Positions 1 through 6,851 are shown, numbered from the stretch's first letter. The stretch is 14,255 bases of DNA from Alphaproteobacteria bacterium (GCA_020632885.1 JACKEQ010000139.1:1-14255), one strand, 5' to 3'. Made by a program: numbers and translations. Notes: generated from the sequence alone by a model not told the origin.

Positions 1-633
1 TTCGACACCATCGACTTCCCGCCGCAGACGCTGTCCCCCGGGAGCCGGGAGGCGCGCGACGACGGACACGGGCAGGCGCTCGTGTGGGACTTCCGCCGCG
101 TCGTGACCGGCCACGGGATGGGGATGACGATGCCGACGCGCATCCAGGCGGGCCCGCTGGGCGCAGCGATGGCGGCCTCGGCGCCGATCTCGCTCGGGCT
201 CTACATGGCCTGGATCTTCGTCCTCGGGATGCTGAAGAAGGTCGAGGTCCACCCGATCAACCACCTGTTCCTCGCCGCCGCCTTCTTCGCGTTCCACCTG
301 CTCTTCGCGTACAGCGCCGACCGGCTGCCCGTGGAGGCGGCGTTCGCGCTCTCGGCCGGGACCAGCCTGTTCCTCACCACGAGCTACCTGCGGCTGGTCG
401 TCGGGCCCCGCTTCGCGCTGGTCGAGGCGGGCGTGGCCCAGCTGCTCTACCAGGTGGGCTTCTCGCTCGCGCACTTCGTGGACGGCGCGACCGGGCTCAC
501 GATCACGGTGCTCGGCATCGGGACGTTGTTCGCGCTGATGCAGCTCACGGGTCGCATCCGCTGGTCCGAGGTGATGACGCTGCCCACGCCGCCGACGCCC
601 ACCACCGGTGATGCCCCGCGCTCCTGGAGCTGA
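1..633 (+). CDS. CreD-like inner membrane protein, C-terminal part (5' end outside window)
   Basis: The frame is open from base 1, so the gene begins upstream; 210 residues are visible. After about 50 soluble residues there are roughly five hydrophobic segments, at visible residues about 55-77, 87-106, 111-130, 139-159 and 164-183. The order matches the C-terminal half of the CreD/Cet inner-membrane family: a 'VHPINHLFLAAAFFAFHLL' segment, then 'SYLR', then 'AQLLYQVGFSLAHF', then 'TGLT', and a closing 'LMQLTGRIRW'. E. coli CreD belongs to the cre regulon and affects envelope stress and colicin tolerance; its biochemical role is unknown. The tail after the last span is Pro/Thr-rich. The stop lies one base from the stop of the opposing phosphoesterase gene. 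The family call comes from remembered family sequence and was not searched. Confidence 0.7.
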   Translation, partial: FDTIDFPPQTLSPGSREARDDGHGQALVWDFRRVVTGHGMGMTMPTRIQAGPLGAAMAASAPISLGLYMAWIFVLGMLKKVEVHPINHLFLAAAFFAFHLLFAYSADRLPVEAAFALSAGTSLFLTTSYLRLVVGPRFALVEAGVAQLLYQVGFSLAHFVDGATGLTITVLGIGTLFALMQLTGRIRWSEVMTLPTPPTPTTGDAPRSWS

Positions 634-634
634 T

Positions 635-1336
635 TCAGTCCCAGGTCCGGAGCCACTGCTCGCAGTGGGGGAAGCCCGAGGCGCGGTACGCAGCGCGGAC
701 CTCCTCCATGGGCTGGGGGATGCGGCAGAGGCGCACGTCGGGACCGCCCGGCCGCGCCTCGAGCACCGCGAAGTCGCAGTACGGCAGGACGCGCGGCGGG
801 ATGGTGAGGGCCCGCTCGAAGGGCTGGGCGGCGCTGCCCACGTTCACCAGCGTCCGGTGGCCCTCGCGGCGGGTGAAGGCGACGTGCGTGTGGCCGGCGA
901 CCAGCACGTCCCACTCGAGGCCGTCCGTCCACTGCTCGATGCGGTGCGACGGGGTGTCCGCGAGCAGCCCCTCCGCGATGCCGTGCGGCGAGCCGTGGAC
1001 ACAGAGCACCCTCAGGTCGCCGAGCGCCTCCCAGCGGCGCTCAGGGAGGGCGGCGAGCCAGGACGCGTGCTCGGGCGCCAGCCGTTCGCGCGTCCAGTCC
1101 TCCACCGCCGCCAGCATGGGCAACGACGGGCCCTCGTCCAGGGTGTCGTGGTTCCCCCGGATGCAGGGGATGTCCCGCTCGCGGAGGCGGGCGACGACCT
1201 CGTTGGGCTGCGGCCCGAGGTCGACGATGTCGCCCAGGCACACGATCCGGTCCACGCCCATGCGATCGAGCTCGGCGAGGACCGCGTCGAGCGCGGGCAG
1301 CGTCGCGTGTACGTCCGACAGCAGGCCGAGCCTCAT
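635..1336 (-). CDS. Calcineurin-like metallophosphoesterase (YfcE/MJ0936 type)
   Basis: A 233-residue protein carrying every motif of the binuclear-metal phosphoesterase fold in order: D8-x-H10 ('SDVH'), G35-D36 ('LGDIVDLG'), G61-N62-H63-D64, H114 ('CVHGSPHG') and G148-H149-T150-H151. These residues bind two divalent metals and activate water for phosphoester hydrolysis. Its length and the lack of a signal peptide or membrane span fit the small cytoplasmic YfcE/MJ0936-type phosphodiesterases. The natural substrate cannot be read from the sequence. The ATG has a modest GAGG about 6 bases upstream. The gene starts 21 bases after the Pro-rich tail-anchored protein gene, so the two are probably cotranscribed. 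It ends one base from the converging CreD-like gene, with no visible terminator between them. Confidence 0.88.
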   Translation of the reverse strand: MRLGLLSDVHATLPALDAVLAELDRMGVDRIVCLGDIVDLGPQPNEVVARLRERDIPCIRGNHDTLDEGPSLPMLAAVEDWTRERLAPEHASWLAALPERRWEALGDLRVLCVHGSPHGIAEGLLADTPSHRIEQWTDGLEWDVLVAGHTHVAFTRREGHRTLVNVGSAAQPFERALTIPPRVLPYCDFAVLEARPGGPDVRLCRIPQPMEEVRAAYRASGFPHCEQWLRTWD

Positions 1337-1357
1337 CTGCCTCGCCCCATGCGTTCC

Positions 1358-2950
1358 TCAGACCAGGTAGGTGATCAGGACGAGCAGCAGGAAGGCGAAC
1401 GACCCGAGGATCAGCATGCCGATCAGGGTCGCGGCCCACATGAGCACCGGTTCCGCGTTCAGCCCGGAGCCCGGGGACGACGCTGGCTCCGGCGGAGGCG
1501 CGCGAGGCGCTGGCGGAGGCGTCGCCGGGGACGGCGGAGGCACGGATCGCGGGACGCTCCCGGGCACGCTCTTGGCCGCGGGTGCCGGCGGGGTGGTCCC
1601 GTTGGACGGGCGATAGGTCTCGCGTCGCAGCTGCGCCGTCTGCAGCGGCTTGACGTGCGGCGGGCGCACGAACTCCTGTCGCGCCGAGATGGCGCCAGCG
1701 TCGGGCGGATGGGACTCCGCCGAGGGCCGCTTCTGCAGCGCGGCGGCGAGCGCCTCCGGCGAGATCGGCCGCGTCTCCATGTGCCCGAACGGGACCTCGT
1801 CCACGCCCTGCCCGACGGGCGGCAGCTCGGGAGGGGACGACGGTGGCAGCTCGAGGTCGTCGAGCGAGACCTGGTCCTCGGCGGGAGCAGGCCTGGGCGC
1901 GGCGGGCTGACGCACGGGGGCGTCGACCGGGGTCATGGGGACCAGGGCCGCGCCGATGGTCTCCTCGCGCTCGGGCGGCTCGTCGGCCAGCGACAGGAGC
2001 TCGAGCGACGACGACAGCGTCTCCTCTCGTTCCGGGGGCTCGTCCGCGAGGGTGAGCAGCGAACCCAGCCGCTGGACCGCCGCGGTGCTCGGCGCCTCGG
2101 GCCTGGCGGGCGGCGGCGGCGACGGACGCTGCTCGATGGGGGGTGGTCCCCCGAGGGACACGGCGTCGGTGTCCAGGCGCGGGCGCGCCTCCGGGCGGGC
2201 CTCGGGGCGCGCACGGGCAGCGGGGCGCCAGGCCTCCGCGCGGGACGCTGCCGGACGCGGGGTCTGCGACGGCGGCGGGCGCGAGGGGTCGAGCTCGTCG
2301 ACGTGGAGCGACGGCTGTGGCTCGAGCGAGATCACGGGCGGCTTGCCGTCCGACCGCAGCGGACGCGCGCGCGCCGTGTCCGGCGGCGGCATCATGACCT
2401 CGGGCAGCCCCACGGACGGTTCCGCGAGGTGGAGCGAGACGTCGTCGCCGTCGAGCCCGTCCAGCATCAGGGCGGCGGTCGCGTCGCTGATCGCCGGCGC
2501 TGGCGGCGGCGGACGCGGCATCTTCTGCGACAGGCTCGGGAGCACGGTCGGATCGGGCGGCATGTCGCCGAGGGGGTCGACGACCCCGGTCGTCAGCGGA
2601 TCCGGGAGATCGAGGTTCGGGATCACGCCGGTCGTCAGCGGATCGGCGACGGGGGGCCGCGGCGAGGGACGTTCCGCCCGCCTCGGAGGCTCGACGCGAG
2701 GCGCGGGGCGCGGCGTGGCGCGGGCAGGAGGCGCCGGGCGCTGCGGCTCTTCACGGATCGGCGGCGGCAAGCCGGGGTTCGTCCCCTCCATCGGGATGGA
2801 CAGGGTGAACTCGTCCACCGGACCCAGCAGACTGCCGGCGTCGAACGGGTCCGCCCCGCCGAAGGCGACCTCGTCGAAACCGCCATCGTCGGCCTGGTCC
2901 TCGTCGTGCGGGGTACCGGGGGCGTCCTTGCGGGGAACCCGTCGCGACAC
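1358..2950 (-). CDS. Tail-anchored Pro/Ala-rich disordered protein with duplicated linear motifs
   Basis: A 530-residue protein of no family I recognise. Nearly all of it is low-complexity Pro/Ala/Arg/Glu sequence expected to be disordered. Only the last 30 residues (about 500-529) are strongly hydrophobic, ending 'FAFLLLVLITYLV' at the stop codon. That is a tail-anchor topology, with the bulk in the cytoplasm. Two short motifs are duplicated: 'DPLTTGV' 14 residues apart, and 'LADEPPEREET' 20 residues apart within 'LLTL/LLSL' contexts. Other short acidic-hydrophobic islands ('VSLHLAEPS', 'DQVSLDDLELPP') recur. It could be a scaffold that presents peptide ligands at the membrane; this is inference. 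The start is GTG, chosen because GGAGGAGGAG lies 6 bases upstream. It is followed after 21 bases by the phosphoesterase gene. Paralogue-type proteins in Myxococcota often have an N-terminal zinc ribbon; none is present here. Confidence 0.8.
   Translation of the reverse strand: MSRRVPRKDAPGTPHDEDQADDGGFDEVAFGGADPFDAGSLLGPVDEFTLSIPMEGTNPGLPPPIREEPQRPAPPARATPRPAPRVEPPRRAERPSPRPPVADPLTTGVIPNLDLPDPLTTGVVDPLGDMPPDPTVLPSLSQKMPRPPPPAPAISDATAALMLDGLDGDDVSLHLAEPSVGLPEVMMPPPDTARARPLRSDGKPPVISLEPQPSLHVDELDPSRPPPSQTPRPAASRAEAWRPAARARPEARPEARPRLDTDAVSLGGPPPIEQRPSPPPPARPEAPSTAAVQRLGSLLTLADEPPEREETLSSSLELLSLADEPPEREETIGAALVPMTPVDAPVRQPAAPRPAPAEDQVSLDDLELPPSSPPELPPVGQGVDEVPFGHMETRPISPEALAAALQKRPSAESHPPDAGAISARQEFVRPPHVKPLQTAQLRRETYRPSNGTTPPAPAAKSVPGSVPRSVPPPSPATPPPAPRAPPPEPASSPGSGLNAEPVLMWAATLIGMLILGSFAFLLLVLITYLV
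1958..2050 (-). repeat. Duplicated 11-residue motif LADEPPEREET
   Basis: Two copies, at 2018-2050 and 1958-1990, encode the identical peptide LADEPPEREET with different synonymous codons, 27 bases apart. The protein-level period is 20 residues, with 'LLTL' and 'LLSL' leading the two copies. Conservation of the peptide despite codon divergence suggests selection on the motif rather than a fresh DNA duplication. Confidence 0.85.
2582..2644 (-). repeat. Duplicated 7-residue motif DPLTTGV
   Basis: Copies lie at 2624-2644 and 2582-2602 with a 42-base (14-residue) period. The DNA differs only at the last two codons, so this pair may be a more recent duplication than the LADEPPEREET pair. Confidence 0.85.
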
Positions 2951-2983
2951 CTGGGTCTCCTCCTCCGAGCGTGCGGCAGCGTC

Positions 2984-2989
2984 ATCTTA
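2984..2989 (-). promoter_or_regulatory. Putative -10 box (TAAGAT) for the disordered-protein/phosphoesterase unit
   Basis: On the minus strand GGGTAAGAT sits 34-39 bases before the GTG at 2950 and ahead of its GGAGGAGGAG ribosome site. It is one of the few AT-containing islands in the divergent region and matches the GGTANNNT pattern seen before other genes here. No good -35 is visible. Confidence 0.4.
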
Positions 2990-3038
2990 CCCGTGTCTGG
3001 GATGCGATGCGCGGGCGACCGCGACGGGTCGTGCGTGG

Positions 3039-3044
3039 TAGCGT
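3039..3044 (+). promoter_or_regulatory. Putative -10 box (TAGCGT) for the small exported protein
   Basis: GTGGTAGCGT lies 17 bases upstream of the ATG at 3061, with GGAGG (3051-3055) between them. If used, it would give an mRNA leader of only about 10 bases. The -35 region is weak (CGACCG at a 17-base spacing). It shares the GGTANNNT form with other sites in this window. Confidence 0.35.
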
Positions 3045-3060
3045 CCGCGCGGAGGCGCGC

Positions 3061-3540
3061 ATGTGGCTGTGGCTGGCGGTGCCGGCGTTCGCGGAGGAGG
3101 TCTGGAAGGACCCCAACGCCCTGGTGGGCGTCAGCGTCGGGACGCCCAACCTGGTGTCGGTCCGGGGAGCGATGTGGATCGGCGACGAGGCGGAGGTCGA
3201 GGCGGGCGTGGGCCTGCCGGATCCCGCGGATCCGTTCCCCGCCGCGGACCTCGCCTTCCGCTGGCGCCCCGACTTCGCCTGCATCGGCTGCGGGGGCCGG
3301 GTGCTCGGCACCTTCGGCGTCGGTGTGGGCGGGCTCGTCACGCCACCGCCCGACTTCGACGGCCCCTGGGCCTTCGCGGTGGGTCCGGACCTCGCTGCGA
3401 ACCTGGTGTGGTGGGCGTCGAACAAGTGGGGGCTGCAGGTCGGCGGCCGCGTCGGCTTCGGCCCCGCCTGGGTGGGCACGGACTTCGACGCCATCGAGGT
3501 GAAGCCCTGGGCCTTCCTCACGCTGGGCGCTGCGTTCTAG
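3061..3540 (+). CDS. Small exported protein, likely outer-membrane beta-barrel-like
   Basis: The protein has 159 residues. The frame is open further upstream, but ATG 3061 is chosen because GGAGG (3051-3055) is 5 bases before it and the codons start a clear signal: 'MWLWLAVPAFA' then 'EEVW'. The signal is very short (about 11 residues) and has no basic residue. The mature part alternates Gly/aromatic/hydrophobic residues ('GGRVLGTFGVGVGGL', 'NLVWWASNKWGLQVGGRVG') and ends in Phe ('LGAAF'), as outer-membrane beta-barrels usually do. Two cysteines ('CIGC', about residue 78-81) could form a disulfide or bind metal. I recognise no specific family. It is transcribed divergently from the disordered-protein unit and stands alone on the plus strand. 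Confidence 0.7.
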   Translation: MWLWLAVPAFAEEVWKDPNALVGVSVGTPNLVSVRGAMWIGDEAEVEAGVGLPDPADPFPAADLAFRWRPDFACIGCGGRVLGTFGVGVGGLVTPPPDFDGPWAFAVGPDLAANLVWWASNKWGLQVGGRVGFGPAWVGTDFDAIEVKPWAFLTLGAAF

Positions 3541-3564
3541 CCCTCGCTGCCCCGCGGCGCTCGG

Positions 3565-3933
3565 TCAGACGAACAGGTGGACGGCGCCGAGCGCGGCCCA
3601 GGTCAGGAGCTGCTGGAGGGCCGCGACGACGGCGGCGTGCAGCAGGCCGATGCCGAGGCGCGAGCGGTAGACCACCGCGGCCGCCCCGATGGTGATCGAC
3701 GCGCCGAGGACCCAGGCGAGGCCGGGCGCGACGAAGCCGAGGAACAGCCCCGCGGTGACGGAGAACACGCCGCCGGCCACCCAGGACACGAGGCCGCCGA
3801 TCAGGGCGGTCACGAGCGCGCGGCCGAAGCGCGGGGCCTGTTCACCGGTGAGCGCGACCGAGATCTGGAGCAGCACGCCCTGCAGGAGCACGGCGATGAG
3901 GGCGGCGACGACGGGGACCACGATCAGGGACAC
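3565..3933 (-). CDS. Small integral membrane protein (about four spans)
   Basis: The protein has 122 residues, almost all hydrophobic, with about four membrane helices near residues 2-28, 38-60, 62-90 and 97-120. Loops are short and contain the few charged residues ('GEQAPRFGR', 'YRSRLG'). No family is recognised. The start is GTG at 3933, with GGAGGAG 6 bases upstream; there is no in-frame ATG alternative of similar quality. It follows the Imm-5-like gene after 64 bases on the same strand and has its own -10-like element and a possible short upstream reading frame. It converges with the small exported protein gene, 24 bases apart. Confidence 0.75.
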   Translation of the reverse strand: MSLIVVPVVAALIAVLLQGVLLQISVALTGEQAPRFGRALVTALIGGLVSWVAGGVFSVTAGLFLGFVAPGLAWVLGASITIGAAAVVYRSRLGIGLLHAAVVAALQQLLTWAALGAVHLFV

Positions 3934-3980
3934 GGCGGGCTCCTCCGGGTGCGACGAGGCGCGATCACGCCCCTCCTCCG

Positions 3981-3986
3981 AGCGTA
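3981..3986 (-). promoter_or_regulatory. Putative -10 box (TACGCT) before the small membrane protein
   Basis: On the minus strand GTGGTTACGCT precedes a strong GGAGGAGGGG, about 48 bases before the GTG at 3933. The context (GTGGT plus a TANNNT hexamer, then a purine-rich ribosome site) repeats the arrangement seen at 3039 and 4602. Confidence 0.3.
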
Positions 3987-3997
3987 ACCACGCCCGC

Positions 3998-4582
3998 TCA
4001 ATCCTCGGGCAACAACCTCACCGGAATCTTCGCCCGCACCACGTCCGCGCACCGCGCGTGGGCCAGCTCCGCGTCGTCGGGGCCGTGGATCCGCCCCAGC
4101 GTCCCCGCCGCCCGGCGGGCCGCCTCCGCGGTGAACTCCGCCACGCGCCGGTGGTCGTCCGACGAGGCCGCCTGCACGACCGACTCCACCGCGCCGAGCG
4201 CAGCGGTCCTCGCCGCCGCCTTCCGCGGATCCTCGATCGGCATGGTCCGCTCGGCCTCCCGGTACACCTTCTGGGCGGCGGCGCGACACTCCCCCGGCCC
4301 CACCCGGCCGTCGACCCACTGCGCTGTCACCGACATCGCCTGGTGCGCGATGACCGCGGACTCCTCGTCGAGGATCTCCAGCACGGGCTGCACGCACTCG
4401 AGCGCCGCGGAGACGAGCATGCGGGAGTCGATCCCCGCGCGACCAGCCGCCCAGAGCATCCAGTCGCCGCGTTCGGCCTCCACCCACCAGGCCCGAAGCG
4501 TCGGGTGGCGGGCGATCTCCGCACGCGCCCGATCCGCCTGCGCTATGGGCGCGCCCGCGAACCAACGGCTCGTTCCCGACAC
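3998..4582 (-). CDS. Imm-5-like helical protein (putative immunity-type family)
   Basis: A predicted all-helical 194-residue protein. The pattern 'RGDWMLWAAGRAGID', then 'LVSAALECVQPVLE', an Ala-rich helical middle, and a C-terminal 'CADVVRAKIP' (from about residue 178) matches a widespread family annotated as putative immunity or Imm-5-like proteins. Those carry a 'GDWLLWLLGK' type motif and end 'ADIVRKYIP'. Function in that family is largely inferred from toxin neighbourhoods; no toxin gene is recognised here. The frame extends to a TTG at 4603. GTG 4582 is preferred because GGAGG lies 5 bases upstream and a TACCTT -10-like box overlaps the region just above. The gene follows the exported beta-rich gene after about 30 bases, so read-through transcription is also likely. 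Confidence 0.7.
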   Translation of the reverse strand: MSGTSRWFAGAPIAQADRARAEIARHPTLRAWWVEAERGDWMLWAAGRAGIDSRMLVSAALECVQPVLEILDEESAVIAHQAMSVTAQWVDGRVGPGECRAAAQKVYREAERTMPIEDPRKAAARTAALGAVESVVQAASSDDHRRVAEFTAEAARRAAGTLGRIHGPDDAELAHARCADVVRAKIPVRLLPED

Positions 4583-4601
4583 CACGACCTCCGACGACCC
4601 C

Positions 4602-4607
4602 AAGGTA
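4602..4607 (-). promoter_or_regulatory. Putative -10 box (TACCTT) for the Imm-5-like gene
   Basis: On the minus strand GTGGTACCTT is followed by GGAGG at 4592-4588 and GTG at 4582, implying a leader of about 13 bases. No good -35 is seen. The arrangement is nearly the same as at 3039. Confidence 0.35.
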
Positions 4608-4612
4608 CCACG

Positions 4613-5182
4613 TCAGGGTGAGGCTGCATCGTCCTCGCGCATCGCCCGGTAGACCCGTCGGAACTCGACGGGATGCGCCAGGGCGGTTCCCTCGACCCAC
4701 ACCACCACCACGAGCTCGTCGGGGCGCGCGGGCGGCAGCAGGGTCTCGGCGACGCTGGTGCTGCGCATCCGGCGCTCGACGACGAGGTGATCACCGTCCA
4801 TCCACGCGCGTGCCTTCCAGTTCCGGTCGTCCTTCACCTTCACGTAGCGACGGGTGAGCGGCAGGGTCACCGGGGCTTCGCCCGTCCACGTCACGGTCAC
4901 GCCTTCGTCCGCCACCGCGACCGCAAGGCCACCCGACCCTCCCAGCAACACGGTGGCGTCGTCGAGGGCGTGCTTGGGCGCGTCCTCGTCCACCGACGCC
5001 CCCCCGTCCGGCGACATCTGCCGGGCCTTGGACATCCGGACGTCCGGCACCTGATCGATGGCCAGGGACAAGGCGGTACCGGGATCGTCGCTCTTCGAGG
5101 GATCGAGTCCCCACGTCCCCGCGAAGTGCGACAGGTCCGGTGCACCCGCCAGCGCCGCGCTCATCCACACCCAACCGATCAT
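4613..5182 (-). CDS. Exported beta-rich protein of lipocalin-like pattern
   Basis: The protein has 189 residues. The reading frame extends far upstream, but ATG 5182 is chosen because it overlaps the stop codon of the preceding lipoprotein gene (ATGA) and starts a short export signal, 'MIGWVWMSAALAGA' followed by 'PDLSHFAGTWGLDPSKSDD'. The 'F-GTW-LDPSKS' opening and the later alternating strands ('VTVTWTGEAPVTLPL', 'WKARAWMDGDHLVVERR', 'DELVVVVWVEG', then 'FRRVYRAM' at the end) resemble small periplasmic lipocalin-like domains whose ligand is usually unknown. No catalytic motif is evident. Coupled translation with the lipoprotein suggests the two act together in the envelope. Confidence 0.75.
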   Translation of the reverse strand: MIGWVWMSAALAGAPDLSHFAGTWGLDPSKSDDPGTALSLAIDQVPDVRMSKARQMSPDGGASVDEDAPKHALDDATVLLGGSGGLAVAVADEGVTVTWTGEAPVTLPLTRRYVKVKDDRNWKARAWMDGDHLVVERRMRSTSVAETLLPPARPDELVVVVWVEGTALAHPVEFRRVYRAMREDDAASP

Positions 5183-5700
5183 GGCTGCCCCGTGTCCGCG
5201 GTGTCCCCGGTCGGCGGGGACGGCTGCAGGCCGGTATCTCCCGTGTCGCCGGTGTCGAACGACCCCGTGTCGCCCGTGTCCATTCCCGTGTCGTCGGCGG
5301 GCAGCCCGGTGTCCGACGTGGGTTGCGGCGGCGCGCCCGTGTCCCGGGGTTCGCCCGAGTCCCAGGGGTGCGGCCCCGAGTCCACGCCGCTGTCGGCGCC
5401 CGAGTCTCCGATCGCCGCCGTGTCCGGGCCGCTGTCCACGTCGGTGTCCGCGTCCGTGTCGCTGTCGGTGTCCGCGTCCGTGTCGCTGTCCGCGTCGGCG
5501 TCCACGTCGCCCCGTGGCTCCACGATCACGACGTCGCCCGTGTCCGCGGCCGGCGGCGTGTCGATCCAGCCCGCGGGCGGCGAGCACCCGAAGTACACGT
5601 CCTCGGACCCGTCCGGCGCGTACCACAGGTGCGGATCCGCGCAGTCCGGGACGGTCTCCCGGCTCCGACAGCCGAGCACCGCCAGGGCCAACGCGAGCAT
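5179..5700 (-). CDS. Asp/Thr-rich lipoprotein with DTG-type repeats
   Basis: The protein has 173 residues and begins 'MLALALAVLGC', a short signal with a lipobox (V-L-G-C, Cys11), so it is likely lipidated and envelope-anchored. A small ordered region follows (about residues 12-47), with two further cysteines in 'DCADPHLWYAPDG' and 'VYFGCSPPAGW'. The rest is very acidic low complexity: a DxDxDx run (about residues 63-95, for example 'DADSDTDADT') and then many DTG/DSG units. Such Asp repeats resemble calcium-binding thrombospondin type-3-like stretches, and DTG runs are common in secreted myxobacterial proteins; calcium binding is inference. The ATG is 8 bases after the previous stop, with GAGG close by. 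Its own stop overlaps the start of the next gene. Confidence 0.85.
   Translation of the reverse strand: MLALALAVLGCRSRETVPDCADPHLWYAPDGSEDVYFGCSPPAGWIDTPPAADTGDVVIVEPRGDVDADADSDTDADTDSDTDADTDVDSGPDTAAIGDSGADSGVDSGPHPWDSGEPRDTGAPPQPTSDTGLPADDTGMDTGDTGSFDTGDTGDTGLQPSPPTGDTADTGQP
5441..5488. repeat. Perfect 24-bp tandem duplication inside the Asp-rich lipoprotein gene
   Basis: Bases 5441-5464 and 5465-5488 are identical; the unit begins TCGGTGTCCGCG and ends GTGTCGCTG. It encodes an eight-residue DSDTDADT unit twice. Partial copies continue on both sides, so this is a slippage-prone array that can change length in frame. Confidence 0.9.
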
Positions 5701-5708
5701 GACCTCGA

Positions 5709-6833
5709 CTAACCCGGCCCGGAGCCGGGCATGGCCTCGATGGAGACCCAGAGCGGGAGGCCCTCCATCGGTGTCCCCGGCCAGGAGACCTGGGTGGAGG
5801 GGCCCACGTCGGGGTGGTCGTCCTCACCGATCATCGTGATCCGACCCATGTTCCTGTACGGTCCGACGTTCCGCGCCGAGCCCGCCGTGGGCAGGCCCAC
5901 GCAGGTCCACACCCGCTCGGTCATGATGCCCGTCGACTTGCGGAAGACCGCCACGCCCTCCACCGTCATCTTGAAGGACGCCTCCATCGCCGACTCGCCC
6001 TCGCGCATGATGGAGCTCCCCGGACCGCCCCCGGTGATGGTCAGCGGCGTCACCGGCCCGGCGCCGCCCGCCCCGACGTTGGAGGCGCCGCTCCCGCTGA
6101 TCTCGGGTGGAGGCGGCGACCACGGATCCTGCACCTGGTTCGGGAGGTTCACGATGACGACACCCTCGCCCCGCGTCTGGACGATCTGGAGCTCGTCGCC
6201 GTAGGGCGCGACGCCGTGCACCAGGGTCGAGGTGCCGCGAGAGGCCGTGAGCGACGGGAGGTCCATGAGCTCGCTGCGGTACTCCGCCCAGGTGCCGGCG
6301 CGCTGGGCGTGCGACGGGATCCGAAGGTGGAAGCCGGCCATCACGCGCGACATCATCTGCCGCGTGGTCTCCTGGATCTGGCGCTCGCGCACGTTGTCGG
6401 CGTCGATCCCCTCGATGTCGAAGTTCGTGATGCCGCCCTCGTCGTCGACCTGCATCTGGACACGCGCACCCGTCATCCGCGCGTCCACGTCGTCGAGCAC
6501 GCCCTGGACCAGCTCGCGGTCGCGCTCGCGGCGCCAACGGTCCTCCGAGGTCGCGAGCAGGCCGATGTCCTCGATCTCGCAGCTCACCTCCCACCGGTGC
6601 TTCGAGAGCCGCACGTCCTTCTCGCACCCGATGACCGCGCGGACCTGGAACCCGTAGCTCTTGAAGGCCTTGTTCTGGTCCGAGGCCAACAACATGCCCA
6701 GGGGAACGACGATCTCGCTCTGCAACAGCCAGCGGGTGTGGTCCCAGCGCGCGAAGTCGTCGCCATAGACGATGATCTCCTCGATGGGCTCGTCGACGGG
6801 ACGCGCCTGCGCGAGGGCGAGCCAGGGCAGCAC
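5709..6833 (-). CDS. Exported protein of unknown function, first gene of the envelope gene run
   Basis: The protein has 374 residues and is of no recognised family. The frame opens further upstream, but GTG 6833 is chosen because GGAGG lies 6 bases before it and it starts a short signal, 'MLPWLALAQA' then 'RPVDEP'. Residues about 15-150 form a mixed alpha/beta region with two cysteines ('VIGCEKD', 'WEVSCEIED') that may pair. A charged helical stretch follows ('RWRRERDRELVQGVLDDV', 'ERQIQETTRQMMSRVMAGF'). Then comes a Pro/Gly/Ser linker (about 243-290) and a beta-rich C-terminal part ending 'WVSIEAMPGSGPG'. It heads the minus-strand run with the lipoprotein (8-base gap) and the lipocalin-like gene. 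It probably acts in the periplasm or at the cell surface. Confidence 0.8.
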   Translation of the reverse strand: MLPWLALAQARPVDEPIEEIIVYGDDFARWDHTRWLLQSEIVVPLGMLLASDQNKAFKSYGFQVRAVIGCEKDVRLSKHRWEVSCEIEDIGLLATSEDRWRRERDRELVQGVLDDVDARMTGARVQMQVDDEGGITNFDIEGIDADNVRERQIQETTRQMMSRVMAGFHLRIPSHAQRAGTWAEYRSELMDLPSLTASRGTSTLVHGVAPYGDELQIVQTRGEGVVIVNLPNQVQDPWSPPPPEISGSGASNVGAGGAGPVTPLTITGGGPGSSIMREGESAMEASFKMTVEGVAVFRKSTGIMTERVWTCVGLPTAGSARNVGPYRNMGRITMIGEDDHPDVGPSTQVSWPGTPMEGLPLWVSIEAMPGSGPG

Positions 6834-6851
6834 GGGCGACCTCCGCCCCCG

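Noticed and set aside
608..3502. 964-codon open frame on the plus strand
   Set aside because: It lies antisense to the phosphoesterase and disordered-protein genes, is an Arg/Gly/Ala-rich translation with no domains, and arises from the high GC content.
5262..5500. CRISPR-like or regulatory repeat array from the repeated GTGTC units
   Set aside because: The repeats are in frame, code for Asp/Thr/Gly units of the lipoprotein, and have no spacer structure.
5183..5827. Upstream extension of the lipocalin-like gene in the same frame
   Set aside because: The extension is antisense-like Arg/Gly sequence overlapping the lipoprotein gene. The ATGA overlap and signal peptide fix the start at 5182.
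5709..6833. TonB-dependent receptor, suggested by 'EEIIVYG' near the mature N-terminus
   Set aside because: At 374 residues it is too short, with no plug domain or barrel pattern; the resemblance is limited to a TonB-box-like strand.
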